Source of the DNA: Acanthosepion pharaonis
Lineage: Eukaryota > Mollusca > Cephalopoda > Sepiida > Sepiidae
DNA: 64,000 nt
Direction: 5' to 3'
Assembly (NCBI GenBank): GCA_903632075.3
Contig: CAHIKZ030000247.1
Location: 1,170,001 to 1,234,000, forward strand
The position numbers and the translations under genes are program-made. How positions within the stretch are numbered: the first letter of the stretch is position 1; each line of letters begins with the position of its first letter. This document shows, piece by piece, positions 32,261-43,792 of this stretch. The notes beneath the pieces are model-generated. The model was not told the origin of the DNA. It was given only the letters and a program-made list of their open reading frames with translations, and made no database searches.

Positions 32261-32635
32261 AGAATTATAATCATACTCATTCTACCAATAGACATGGATT
32301 AAGAGATTATCTGGTCTTAATCTTCTACTAATCCGACCACCGATAATCGTCTATCTCTTGCTTTACGTTTGATGAATCACGTATGTTTCTTCGCTGACAA
32401 AGCAAAAAGAAATCAGGAATATCTGAGATCCACTTTAAATGGTTGTTGCTTCACAATTTTCAGGACAAAATACAGAACTACACATCCTTGTTTAATAAAA
32501 GCGAAACTTGTTACGATAGAGAAAATGGGTAAAATGTTTCAACGAACGTTATCCAGAAATGGAAAATATTCTGTTTCTTAATCTTCATTTCCGATCAGTT
32601 CTATATTATTCCTGTTCATAATATTCCATATTCTA
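32261..32635. other. No recognisable gene
   Basis: The 70-residue frame at 32369-32581 has no recognised motif. Confidence 0.45.
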
Positions 32636-32990
32636 CAGACGGTGGAATAATGGATAGCAACTCGGAATTGAGGAATCGGAGAGCCAAGTTTGAATTCTAG
32701 TCGAATTCTTTACATTCACTTACATACTAATACCTTTGGGGAAGGCATGAATCCTTTTCTTCTCCTCACCCCAGCTATGGGTAAATAGCAGAACACACTA
32801 GGTTCAATAGCCTTGGGTTGCAACCGGTCTAGAAGAAGGTAACTCTGAATTCAAAACCAGCCTGGAGATGGTTGGGCTCCGCCATCCTATCTTGCCCAAA
32901 AAACACCACTTCTACCGCGGCTGCAGTATATGAGATGGGTCACGGGTTTCGCGGTCGTAAACGGTTACTCCAAAGCTTATTTCATGTATA
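32636..32990 (+). mobile_element. tRNA-derived SINE, longest copy
   Basis: Head: ggtggaataatggatagcaa (A box), agagccaagtttgaattc (B box with one change). Body: cctttggggaaggcatgaat, ctcaccccagctatgggtaa, atagccttgggttgcaacc, ggtaactctgaattcaaaac, gggctccgccatcctatc. Partial copies lie at 13742 (head), 15365 (minus), 27480 (minus), 17930 and 55315 (body). Confidence 0.75.
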
Positions 32991-33299
32991 CATCTAAAAG
33001 ACTATGTCTCCATTATATATTATTAATATTATTATTACTAGTTTTAACCGGTAAAAAAATCACGGTTTTCCTATTTGAAATTTCTGATGAATCTTAATTT
33101 CTAAGTTAATGATTGATGAATAACCTCAATAAAATATCCGTAGAAATTCCCCTAATCGCATCGTTAAATAGTTGAGCTTAACATCAACAAAATATTGCAA
33201 TAACAATCATAAAATATGAATACTGGTCGTTATTTTAAAAAGTAAGGAGGTGCAAATGAAAAGATTTGGAATTGACAACTTTTTCCATTTCACTAAAAC
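32991..33299. other. No recognisable gene
   Basis: AT-rich, no supported feature. Confidence 0.5.
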
Positions 33300-33347
33300 A
33301 GACGTTAAACACTTCTAGTTTTACGGCCTGCCTGACTGCTAACCTAC

Positions 33348-33381
<34 letters not shown>

Positions 33382-33850
33382 GTCTCACTGAAACCAATTA
33401 ATGTCCCCACTTTCCGCACGATCAAAAAGGAATAGGCCATTATTTATGAGGTATTAGCAGGAGACGTTAAACACGTATCTTTTTTCCTTCTTTTTTTCAC
33501 TGAAATCAAACTTTGTTTCTGATAAATCATTTGTCTTTCCACGCGATCAAAATGGACTAGTCCATTATTTATGAGATATTGGCAGGAGACGTTAAACATT
33601 TCTGTCTTTATTTATTTTTTTCACTGAAACCAAGTAACGTTTCTGATAAGTCATTTTACTTTCCACGCAATCAAAATGGAATAGTTCATTATTTATTAGT
33701 TATTAGCCAGAATTGTTAAACACTTCTATATTTCTTTATTTCTTTCTTTTTTTTTCACTGAAACCAAGTAGTGTTTCTCATAATTCGTTTGTCTTTCTAC
33801 GCGATCAAAATGGAATAGTACATTATTTATAAAGTAATGACAAGGCATAA
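33300..33850. repeat. Four-unit tandem repeat, about 125-160 bp
   Basis: Each unit has gacgttaaac, a T-rich run, cactgaaaccaa, tttctgataa, tttccacgcgatcaaaatgg, tccattatttatgag. Units start at about 33301, 33463, 33588 and 33713. The first is longer because of a (TTTC)n run. Confidence 0.85.
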
Positions 33851-34419
33851 CGGCCGTGTGAACTAACGAAGGGAGGGGCAAGCACAATTATTATATGATT
33901 ATTTATTAGCGTGTATTAAAATTATTTTACTTTTTACAGCCTTTTACTCAAAAGCTTATTTCATGTACACATCTAAAATCTATCTATCACTTTATTATTA
34001 ATATTGTTGTCATTATAAATTCTTTTCTCTTAATGTATACCAAATGTATTTTAATATTTACAATCCCTTGCACCAAAGTTTATTTCATGAGAAGCCCTGC
34101 ATTTAAATTTGGCTGAAGCAGCAGCAAAATTATGCAGTTAAGACCTTTTTCAAATTACATATAAAGTTTATTCTTCAATGCAGATTTTGTACAATCAATA
34201 TCGTTTCTCTCCTGAACGGTAACTCCGTTAAGCGTAGATACAACACAAACATTTCAGTTTGAATACAAAAATAAAAAATTATGATAAGGAATAAAAGTGA
34301 TAAAAAATCATTTAATAGTTTCAATTCCGTAAATCGACTGTTAAAAATATTTGGCGAAGTCATAAATAATTTCCGCTTTTGTTTATAAAATTTATTCTAC
34401 CAAAAATAAAGTCCAATTA
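33851..34419. other. No recognisable gene
   Basis: AT-rich; the 62-residue minus frame at 34175-34363 is not recognised. Confidence 0.5.
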
Positions 34420-35220
34420 TATTTTATTCAATTATATATTCACCATTATTTGCAATGACCTGTTGCCAATTATCAGGAACCTCTTCGAGCGATTTTGAGT
34501 AAAAATTCTGTAGGTTTATGAGGGAAAAAAAAGCTTTCAACAAACTCTTGAATCCGGTTTTCATGGGAGAAATTTTCCCCATCGAAGCGTTTGGCAGCGA
34601 TCAAAAAAAGATAATAAATGGTTGGATTCAAAGTCAAGGCGGTGGGGGTAGAACAAACCAACTGAGTTTCATCCCCAACCCAACATGTTTTTCTTGATGT
34701 GAGCAGCTTTGCGTTGTCATAAAGGTGAACAACATGTTTTCTATTGACGAACGCGGGGCGCTTTTCGACTAAACTTTTATGGACACTTTGCAGTTGCTTG
34801 ACGTATAAATGAGCATTTAGTTACAGTGCAACCCGGATATAAGAGAGTTGTCGGGACCGGAGAAGAAGTCTTTTATATCCGGGTTTGGTCTATTTTATAT
34901 ACATTAACACAGGCTCTAATTTGGGACCAGAGAAAATCTCTCTTATATCCGAGTTTCTCTTATATCCGGGTCCCTTATACCCGGGTTACACTGTATTTGT
35001 GTTTTAAGAGCACTAAATGAATAGCACCAGACGATCTCACCACACGCAAAACATTAGCTTTCTTCCATGGAATTCAGCATTTAGGTTCGGTTATGTAGAT
35101 TTGTTTTTGTCAATTCACTGCCTTTTGTATTCATCATTGTCGTACAAAACCCATTTTTCATCAACTGTTATGATGCATTTGTATTACAATTTGTTCCCAT
35201 AAGCGAACATTACTTATGAC
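34420..35220 (-). pseudogene. Mariner transposase remnant interrupted by a MITE
   Basis: The minus strand reads CIITVDEKWVLYDNDEYKRQ and IDKNKS, AEFHGRKLMFCVW, then after the insertion LYVKQLQSVHKSLVEKRPAF, VNRKHVVHLYDNAK, LTLNPTIYYLF and FSHENRIQEFVESFF. DEKW is intact; the second D (YDNA) remains; the third is lost (TIYYLF for TDYHLF). A different subfamily from 24320. Confidence 0.8.
34823..34998. mobile_element. MITE with CAGTG termini inside the mariner
   Basis: The left end acagtgcaacccggatataag and the right end, read as complement, tacagtgtaacccgggtataag form a terminal inverted repeat of about 20 bp. Internal sub-repeats (tttatatccgggtttgg, cttatatccgggtccctt) point the same way. 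TA-rich flanks (gttacagtg, cactgtatt) suggest a TA target. No coding capacity at about 175 bp. Confidence 0.75.
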
Positions 35221-35224
35221 TCAA

Positions 35225-36640
35225 CCTGATATAATTTACTCAAACGATATTGTTATATCATCATCACTATAATATTTTGATTTCTCTTCTGGTCACACTA
35301 CCTACCAAGTCTACAGGAAGACATAGTGCAAGTAATGGTGTGTTCATATAGCTACATTTAACGGTTTGTTTTTCTAACTACCATAATATCACTAATGTTA
35401 CACGGACAATGTGAAAGGACTGTACTTATCAAGACAATTTTTGTATATTTATCTCAAGCTAGGATTTCATGGCCTTTTCAATGTGTTATTTGTGTTCTAT
35501 TTTTGTCATTCCAAGTGCGCCTACTATGACTGGTACTACTCTTGTTTTCAATTTCCACATTTTTTTTTCTATTTCGATTTCCTGGCCTTTATACTTTCAT
35601 AGTTTTTTTTTTTTTTCAAATTCCTTGGTTGCTATGTTACATTCCGCTGAGCAAGCTAAATCAATTACTTGGCAAGTTTTTTCTTTTCGGTTTTTGACAA
35701 TTATGTCCGGCCTATTTGCTTCAATCTTCCTGTCTGTAAAGATGATTTAATCCCACAGAATTGTGATGTCTTCTATTTCTTTTACTGGTGCTGGGTGATG
35801 TTCATACCAGTGTTTATTAACATCTTTTCCAAAGCGTTTGCACATTGTACAGTGTAAGTATTGCCCCACTCTATTGCGACGATTTTATATCCATTTGACG
35901 CAATTACATCCTGAGATAATATAGTCTATTGTTTCCTGAAATTTGTCAAAGATCCTAAATTTTGAATCCACACTATTATGCATATTTATCTGAAAGTTTC
36001 TAATGAAAAGACTGGTTTAGCGCTGCAAAAATAAAGCTTTCCGTTTTCCAGATTCTTGTAACCATCGATGAGTTTTAAGTTTATCAACATCGGCTTTATT
36101 AGCCTCGTTCTGAATATTGGCCATTCAGAGGTTTGTCTTGCCAGCGTTGTTTCATTTCTTCAAGAGCTTTATCCTTGGTTTTGCTGCAACAGTCGGTTCT
36201 TGGGTTATGTTTTGATTTTCTATAGAATGCACTAAATGTAAATTTCGTTTGTATTTACAACCTTATTTCATTATTGAATATTTTTTCTTTCTGTTTCCGT
36301 GTTTGACTAATTGTATCATCCATTCATTTGTTGTTTCCATGTATGTGAGTAAACCAATAGTTGCTGTCTTATATGTCAATTCTAGCTGAATAAGACTTCT
36401 TCCACCTTCTTTACGGGGTATGTATATGCGGTTTGCTTCAACCTTTGGATGATGCATGTTATGCTTAGAAAGAAGCTTATTATTATTTAAAAACATTTCT
36501 TTTTGACCTGCATTTGTTTCATGCCGGGTCATAACCTTTGACCTAGGGCAAACGAAAGATGTTTTTGGATTTTCCAGAGAGATGGTGCACCAAGGATGTT
36601 TATTGATCACTTATTGAGTTTATTTCTTTATCAAACCCAG
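35225..36640 (-). pseudogene. R2-like LINE C-terminal half, copy 3
   Basis: The minus strand reads SKHNMHHPKVEANRIYIPRK, EGGRSLIQLELTYKTATIG, METTNEWMIQLVKHG, then RWQDKPLNGQYSE, THRWLQESGKRKALF, DKFQETIDYIISGCN, YEHHPAPVKEI, TDRKIEANRPDIIVKN, then VIDLA. RPD, 14 residues and D are present; the first zinc-knuckle Cys residues are lost. It ends with RVVPVIVGALGMTK. Its first residues (VVVGALGLIKK near 36640) look like the end of yet another copy, so the 5' part may be chimeric. Confidence 0.8.
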
Positions 36641-36654
36641 AGCTCCAACCACAA

Positions 36655-36657
36655 CAC

Positions 36658-36699
<42 letters not shown>

Positions 36700-38140
36700 T
36701 CTTGTGATTTCTGTTGTATACACATTTCCTTCCGAGTCCCAACCAGAGACCTAAGGTCAGAAATGGCTTCACGACATTTTCCACTGATCATTTTTGTAGA
36801 AACAAAGAAACCCTTAAGATCATATACATATTACATAAATCACTTCCTAATGCGTAAGCTGTATTTGTGAATACAATTTTTGTATTTATTTAATATATGG
36901 GCTAACAGGAACCCTTTCAATGAGTCTATCGGAACTTTTTCCAATCAACTCCAACTCCAAATGGAATTATTGATGTCTGCATGTGCCACATTTTTTAGAT
37001 TTCCATTTCAGGATCATTGTATTCTGATAGACTTTTAAAGATCTTTAATAATACATTACAATGTCTATAAGAAACACCATTCTGTTCTTGCAGTCTTTGA
37101 TCACGATGTCTCGCGATTAGCTTTGATGGTTCTGACTGTGTCTAATGTAAAGTCCCATAAAATTGCTACAGGGTCCATCTCTCTAGCCGGGTATGAGTTA
37201 TATTAATACCATTTTCTTGGCGTTTCCTTCCCGTAAAAGTTACATATATTTCAGTGCAGATATTGGCCCACTCTATCATGCTGTGTTTTATATTCAGTTG
37301 GTGCTAACACCGTGCAACCTGATACAAGATGGTCATTTGTTTCTGGATATTTATCACAGAATCTGCATTTCGGGTTAACACAATTTTTCCGTATGTGTTC
37401 TTATTAATTTTTAGCTAGCAGGCATTGGTCATGTGCACCAAGAATAAAACCTTCGATTTCAGCTTTTAACCCTACACTAAGTAGCCATTGGTGGGTACGG
37501 GGTCTGTCTACATTAGCTTGCTTGGTACGGCCAGAGTACTGATTGTGAAGAGGTTTATCTTGTCATCGTTTCTGTATCAAATCCATTGCATTTACTTTTG
37601 CTTTCTCTTTTAAGCTTTTTTGTCGCTACAGTCGGTGTATTATGGTTTACATGCATTTCTTCACCAACTTTAAATTCACTTTTGAATTTGTTGGCTTCCT
37701 TTATTACTGAATAAAGTTTCTTACTTCTTTCATGTTCTTTGACACAAATCATCATCCAGTCTTTTGTAGTTTCCAGGTATCTTTGAAGGCTGATTGTTGT
37801 ACTTTTGTAAGACAGTTCTCGTTGAACTAATCCTCCGCCTCCTTTGGATCTGGACGTATACAGACGATCAGCATCAGCCTTGGGATTATGCATGCGATGG
37901 AAAGGGAGAAGCTTCCTCGTTTTGGTGTCCATTCGCTAAATGTCAGCTATGATCCAGTTAAGGATGTTGAAACTGCATTGCACCACAGGTACAACAAAGG
38001 CGTTTATGGCTGATATTCTGTTTTGTGAATTCAACTCAGTATTCAACACGAGATGCATACGTCTGTAGTATTCTTTTCTAACTTTCTCCTCATTTGGGTA
38101 TACTGTTTTTCATCGCGTACGTATTACATTCCTTGTGACC
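36655..38140 (-). pseudogene. R2-like LINE C-terminal half, copy 2, ending in (ATT)n
   Basis: The minus strand reads EEKVRKEYYRRMHLVLNTEL, INAFVVPVVQCSFNILNW (RT thumb), then DTKTRKLLPFHRMHNPKADA, GGGGLVQRELSYKSTTISL, DKPLHNQYSGRTKQANVD, GLKAEIEGFILG, CVNPKCRFCDKYPETNDHLV (complete C-x2-C-x8-H-x4-C knuckle), then DFTLDT, DIVIKD. The RPD motif has lost a base. It ends in the 3' UTR shared with 1398-1500 and an (ATT)n tail at 36661-36700. Confidence 0.82.
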
Positions 38141-38189
38141 GTCAGGTCGAACCTTCCCGGCTAGGAATGCCACATATATTGTAACAAAC

Positions 38190-38400
38190 CACCCACATTC
38201 CCACCGTATTTCATCGGCGAGAATTAAGTTCCACTCAAACAGCTTCTTCCCGTTAATCACTGCTCTGTGGAATAGACTCCCAAGAGGATGTTTCCCCGAT
38301 CACTACAATCTGTTCAAATCTGGAGTTAACCGTTTTCTTCTCCTCCTATCCATATAAACTATCCAATAAAATAACCCTCTAGCTACAGTGGCTCCTGAGC
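38190..38400 (+). pseudogene. Jockey/CR1-like LINE terminus
   Basis: HSNSFFPLITALWNRLPRGC, FPDHYNLFKSGVNRFLLLL is in one frame. This is the best-preserved example here of the SFFPRT..LWNRLP terminus. Confidence 0.78.
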
Positions 38401-38456
38401 CTTATACAGAGTGAAGATTATTGTAAAAAAATCTCCTTCGCTAATTCCCAGGTATC

Positions 38457-38488
<32 letters not shown>

Positions 38489-39235
38489 GTAAGATCCCGT
38501 CATCAAAAAGCCAACTCCATAACCCGCCACCCGAATAACCGTCAGACAAGGACGAACAAATTAATAAGTCCGGTGATTCAAACGAAAATATGACTGAGAC
38601 TGTATTGGAAAAGAAACTTTTGATTATAAACCTGGTTTCAAAGAATTGCTCCAATCGCCGTGTTATACATGAAAAATAAACGCAAAACAACGAAAATCGA
38701 AAGTTATGGAATAAATAATCGAGATTAAGAAAAAGATTATCCAAAAAATAAATAAGAAAAAGAAAGAACGAAAGAAATTGGGATAAAGAATGAAATTAAG
38801 AATGGAATGTCACAAAAAAAAAAGGAAAAAAAAAAGAGAGACTGAAGGAAAGTAAAATGAAATTTGACTCAGTTATTTGTTGAATTCATTGCACAGGAAT
38901 GCGATCCATTTGCCGCCCGTATTACTAAACAAAGGGGCGGGAAGAATAATAGGTGAGGAGAGCCTGGAGAGAGGGGTGGGAAATTGATTATCAGGAAAGC
39001 AGGGGGGGGTTAACAAGAATAAACAGTAAGAAATGCAGGAAAGAGAAGAAGGCGGGGATTGCATTGAGAAGAAGAGAAAGAGAGAGAAATGAAAGAAATA
39101 GAGACTGATGAGAAAAAAAGGGAAGGAAAAATGGTAGAAAAATCAAAGGAGATACAACGTCAAAATATGCTTTGAAAAAATTGGATGCTATATCGATCCT
39201 TTTATTCACTTATGTGAGAAACTATATATGTATGT
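38401..39235. other. (ATT)n tract, then purine-rich unrecognised sequence
   Basis: (ATT)n at 38459-38487. From 38700 to 39180 the plus strand is strongly A/G-rich. A frame across 38490-38590 (KPTP/RQTRTNKLISPVIQTK type) may be a retroelement N-terminus but I cannot place it. Confidence 0.45.
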
Positions 39236-39275
39236 GTGTGCGCGCGCGTGTGTGTGTGTGTGTGTGTGTGGCGGG
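39236..39275. repeat. (TG)n microsatellite
   Basis: TG/CG run with a pure (TG)n core. Confidence 0.9.
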
Positions 39276-39299
39276 GAGGGGAGATATATAAATTATATA

Positions 39300-39435
39300 C
39301 AGGAGAAAATAATATCTAAGTTTCCTTCGTGCGCATGTGTAGTTACATTGACATAAACTCCATTTTCGTCTGATTAAGTCCTGAAGAGCGAAACGCGCAA
39401 CACGAAAAAATTTTCCACTTTGTCATTGATTTTCC
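39300..39435 (+). repeat. Single copy of the hammerhead-bearing repeat seen at 57890-58410
   Basis: Shares ccttcgtgcgcatg, tacattgacataaactcc, gcgaaacgcg and ccactttgtcattgattttc with 58270-58390. Confidence 0.7.
39362..39409 (+). ncRNA. Degenerate hammerhead-like motif
   Basis: CTGATTA (39370-39376, one change from CUGANGA), short stem II, GAAA (39390-39393), CGCG and then CA instead of TC. ATTTTCGT before the core can pair with ACGAAAA after it. Probably inactive in this copy. Confidence 0.35.
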
Positions 39436-39784
39436 AAATACAATCCGTATTTGCCTTCGTATAAGCCGCGATTTCAATTTTCAAATGTACAAAAAAAAAT
39501 ACCCTGTGCCTAGTACAGCCGTATTGCGGATGGCAGACGATTGAGTGCTCTACCAGTAGGCTACGACATCGGATGAGCCTGAGTCCTCTACGTATAAAAA
39601 TTGTTACTGGTAATAAAATATTGAAAGCAAGCCAAATTATCACAGTAAATTTTGTTACTAATAATAAAACATTATTGTACACTTTACTGTTTGCTGAAAT
39701 ACTATTTTCTGTTAGAATACATTCAGTTTTTTTTTCCCTATTTCTTCTTATACACAAGCGGTAATATACCTTTTGCATTATCTA
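39436..39784. other. No recognisable gene
   Basis: The 134-residue minus frame spanning 39374-39778 shows no domain and overlaps the repeat; not supported as a gene. Confidence 0.45.
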
Positions 39785-40112
39785 CAGTTAAACACGCTAG
39801 CTTCAAAATATAAATAACTCTTTGGAAACATTAGAAAATCAATTAAATTATTGAAAATCGATATGTAATCAATCAAAATGTATTGATTTTAACTAGTTTC
39901 ATAAGTTTTGACAAAGTGATATTACAAATTTAAAGTTTTACTTAGTTTTCAAATACATAATGATTTACATGCAAAATCAACGTGTTTTGACTACTTTTTC
40001 AACGTTAAACACGCTAGCTTCAAAATATGCATAACTCTTTGGAAACATTAGAAAATCAATGAAATTATTGAAAATCGATATTCAACGTTAAACACGCTAG
40101 CTACAAAATTAT
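39785..40112 (+). repeat. Direct repeats of about 80 bp (two and a part)
   Basis: gttaaacacgctagcttcaa, aataactctttggaaacatt, agaaaatcaat, ttgaaaatcgatat occurs at about 39787 and 40003. A third start (gttaaacacgctagctacaa) lies at 40086. Confidence 0.85.
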
Positions 40113-40504
40113 TATCGTCCTTCACATTTATTGTACTTTACCGATTGCTTTCACTGCATGTACTCTAATTATCTATAAGAATTTATTAACATTTATTGTA
40201 CTTTATTGATTGATTTTTTTCAGTTTGCTTTGTTTACATGTATCAGTTTATATCATTGATACAAATGTTCTAGTATTTCTTTTCTGCTTCGACAAATTTA
40301 ACTTAGTATCCTTTTGAAGGTTAAGGTTAAAGTATAGGCCTCCTTATTCCAGTCTTCTGTTACAATATTGTATTTGCAAGCACAAAATCATACATTTTCG
40401 CTTATAAAACCACTTTCAAATATAATTTCAATAAATAGATGATGAAACATGATTTTATATATACAATAATGTTCACCACGTACAAAGCCCGCGCACTATT
40501 CCAG
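40113..40504. other. No recognisable gene
   Basis: AT-rich; contains two short matches tttattgtacttta near 40128 and 40193. No supported feature. Confidence 0.5.
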
Positions 40505-41060
40505 GTAGTAGGTTACGTCAGAAGGCAATCTGTGCGGATAGGATGGGAAGAAAATGGTTGACCCTAGTCTAGAACGGGTTAAGATTGTAGTGATCGGGGA
40601 AACATTCTCTTGGGAGTCTTGTTCTATAGGGCAGTGGTTCGCAGGAAATATCTGTTCGAGTATAACTTACTTCTCACCAATGCAATACGATGGGAATGTG
40701 GATGGTTTGCTACGATGTGTCATAGCGTATCCTGCCCGTGAAGGCATGAACTGGCGGGATCAGGGACTGTCGTTCGTCCGAATACTTTTAGCAGAGTTCC
40801 CCGCCTGTGAGAGAATTTGGAAGGTGGAGAATAATTCGTCAACCACGAGAGCTAAGAGATGCTTTTGGACTCTATCAAGTTTAGAGAGTCAGGTCTGGGC
40901 ATCTCCCGCCCAAATATGGGAACAGTACTCCATATTTCGTAGAGGATAGCAGGTGGAGTCAGGCACTTACTGGTGCGATACAGGGGCCGACCATTTTACC
41001 TGCATCCTTAGCAATGGATCGTATTTTGAGTTCCACTTGATGTCAGGTACCACTTTGAGA

Positions 41061-41062
<2 letters not shown>
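40505..41062 (-). pseudogene. Jockey/CR1-like LINE RT thumb and terminus
   Basis: The minus strand reads GLKVVPDIKWNS, then DSLNLIESKSIS, KFSHRRGTLLKVFGR, HPHSHRIALVRSKLYSNRYF, LRTTALQNRLPRECFPDHYN, LNPF. The order matches a LINE thumb (LKV.PDLKW, LDRVQ, HRR..A.L...Y, S..F.RT..LWN.LP). One frame stays open for more than 110 codons on this strand. The plus-strand 131-residue frame at 40554-40949 is its shadow. Confidence 0.8.
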
Positions 41063-41127
<65 letters not shown>

Positions 41128-41184
41128 GGAATACAGTTTTAGATGTGCTATATTTATGAGATAAATATATATGTATATATTTAT

Positions 41185-41262
<78 letters not shown>
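41063..41262. repeat. Two long (TA)n arrays
   Basis: TA runs at about 41066-41124 and 41190-41260, separated by a short unique piece (tagatgtgctatatttatgag). Confidence 0.9.
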
Positions 41263-41264
<2 letters not shown>

Positions 41265-41471
41265 TTAATTAGAAAGATTGCTTTTGAAGTCAAAATTGCT
41301 GGTTTTTCAGTGGTTTGTTGATAGGAGGCAGAATGCTCAATATCGAAGATACAGATAGAGTTATAGAATTAATATGAAAAATGTTTTTCACTTAACTCCT
41401 GCTTACTTCGAAGTTTCGTGGCTACATAGATGTGGCCACTCGTTGGGAGCGCAGTTAAACTGCTGATCATA

Positions 41472-41476
<5 letters not shown>
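41265..41476 (-). repeat. Dispersed repeat with hammerhead-like fold between (TA)n arrays
   Basis: The right part, minus strand 41396-41450, reads CCAACGA, GTGGC, 12-base loop, GCCAC, GAAA, CTTCGAAG, TA. Stem II (5 bp) and stem III (ACTT/AAGT around CG) are perfect, but the first core box differs from CUGANGA at two positions. The left part shares gctcaatatc and agatagag with the hairpin-headed repeats at 8690 and 20040. (TA)n follows at 41477-41535. Confidence 0.5.
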
Positions 41477-41543
<67 letters not shown>

Positions 41544-41640
41544 GAAAAATATACATACATATGAAAAATATATCTAAAAAATTCCCATACATGTATATTT
41601 TCAGAAAAAATTTTTCAAGAGGAAGGATCCAGGTAGAACT

Positions 41641-41972
<332 letters not shown>

Positions 41973-42079
41973 ATAAATAACTATTGCTCTACTTTTGGTA
42001 TTGAGACCTCTTTTAAATTAATGTTATGAATGTTTGAATTTATATTTTTTTCGTTCTCATTACATCTGGGAGTATTATG

Positions 42080-42142
42080 TGTGTGTGTGTATATATATAC
42101 ATATATATACGTGTTGTGTATATCTATCTATCTATCTATCTG

Positions 42143-42187
<45 letters not shown>
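42080..42187. repeat. Compound microsatellite (TG)n, (TATC)n, (TA)n
   Basis: Short TG run, six TATC units and a TA run ending where the mariner-like element starts. Confidence 0.9.
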
Positions 42188-42192
<5 letters not shown>

Positions 42193-42990
42193 GTATCAAA
42201 AATACTTTTACAACTATGGGGGGGTCCTCACGCCAAAACAAGGCCAAAACTCCATATAAATATATGTCCACAAATCCTTTCTTTTTGAAGTATTTACACC
42301 TTTATTTACACCCTATAGTGCAAATATCTGAATTCATTTTTTAATGAGTGAACGACCTGATTACCATCTTCTAAACACTTGTATTCGTACACTGCCCAGT
42401 AAAGAACTGGGTGCCCCAACAACTGACCTCATTTAAAATGTGAATATCTGAATAACTACATGACCCAGCAAACGAAATTAGATAGGCTTCATGTTGAATA
42501 ATATAAAATTTATTTATCATAATTGGAGCAAGATATTCAAAGGGATGTATATTTTATGACAAAGCTTCACAAATATTCAATAGGCGCACCGCATGTGACA
42601 CAACACAGGTCAAGTCGGTAGTCCAGCTCCTGCCAAACACGCAGTAGCATGTCTTTCGTAACATTCGCCTGCGCCAAAGTGTCGTACGAGGTTTCTGGGT
42701 TTCCATGCTCTTCTTACAGACTTTCCAGGGCTTCGCACAAATTTTTCCCGAACTTAATTGACGACGATATCTTTCAATACTGGTGGTTGTCCACTTCCTT
42801 TGCCCTTGAATTTTCTCCCAAATGCACGCTGTACACACTTGTGTGACTATGTTCGAGCATATTCTAACACGCAAAATTTCTTTTCATTTTTAATAAACAT
42901 CATTCTTCAACCTGAAAAAATAGAAACAAATTCAGCTTAGTTTTAACACATTTTGTTTAAATTTTGAGTTCATTTGAGCGAGAATTGTCT
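42188..42990 (-). pseudogene. Tc1/mariner-type transposase with the catalytic core deleted
   Basis: The minus strand reads ARTRSHKCVQRAFGRKF and GSGQPPVLKD (helix-turn-helix-type N-terminus), then directly ESLRKSMETQKPRTTL, AQANVTKDMLLRVWQELDYR, LDLCCVTCGAPIEYL and a stop. No DDE core residues lie between, so this is an internal-deletion derivative. The left end gggtgtatcaaaaata abuts (TA)n; I could not find a convincing matching right end. Confidence 0.65.
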
Positions 42991-43579
42991 ATGTTATAAG
43001 ACAACAAAATTTTTTTGGTGGGGGGGGTACTATGTATATTCGTTGTTATGGTGTCGATTGCTGCTTTGATGTAAACCAATCACAGCATTCGTTACGCTGA
43101 TCGTGACCATCCCCGTGTAAGGATTAAAATGGTTGGAAGAGAGAGAATCAACGCTATAGAACATCTTGATAGCGTTAATTCCAGCGAAAATTCCCTTAAT
43201 GACCTGCGTGGCTTCCCGTGACTGTCTACCCGGCTAAATGTTCCGGGATCAGTTGCACTTGAACATTTACTACATGGTTGATCACAGACATTTCCAGTCT
43301 CTCTGAAACGAGTGAAAGTCTTGATGATACTTCTTTGTTGAATTGGCCGCTTGTCGCGGGGAGCTTAGCATAAAAACCAGCTGCGACTGAACGTGCGCCG
43401 ACGCCGTCTTTTAGGGACAAGAGCGCAAGCCCTACACACCTCGCTCTCTTTTTCTCTTTCTTTTCGTCAAACTTCCCTCCCCCAGTCTCCCTCCTCATCC
43501 TATTGTCAATATTTTTGTCATGATGTAATACTCTGAAAAAAATTATTTTCCATAATAAATTGCCAATAGATGTCTTGAC
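42991..43579. other. No recognisable gene
   Basis: GC content rises at 43060-43500. The 90-residue minus frame at 43226-43498 has no known domain or repeat signature. Left unassigned. Confidence 0.45.
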
Positions 43580-43624
43580 AATTAATCATATATATATGTG
43601 TGAAGGTGCTTGTATAGTATATAC

Positions 43625-43661
<37 letters not shown>

Positions 43662-43666
43662 AGTGC

Positions 43667-43701
<35 letters not shown>

Positions 43702-43746
43702 CATATATATATATACACACACACATATATATATATATATATATGC

Positions 43747-43792
<46 letters not shown>

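Noticed and set aside
35411..35857. Three overlapping plus frames rich in Phe
   Set aside because: Antisense of the R2-like LINE copy 3 endonuclease part.
40554..40949. 131-codon plus frame
   Set aside because: The complementary strand encodes a recognisable LINE RT thumb; this frame is its antisense.
43226..43498. 90-codon minus frame in GC-richer DNA
   Set aside because: No recognisable domain and no neighbouring exon; left unassigned.
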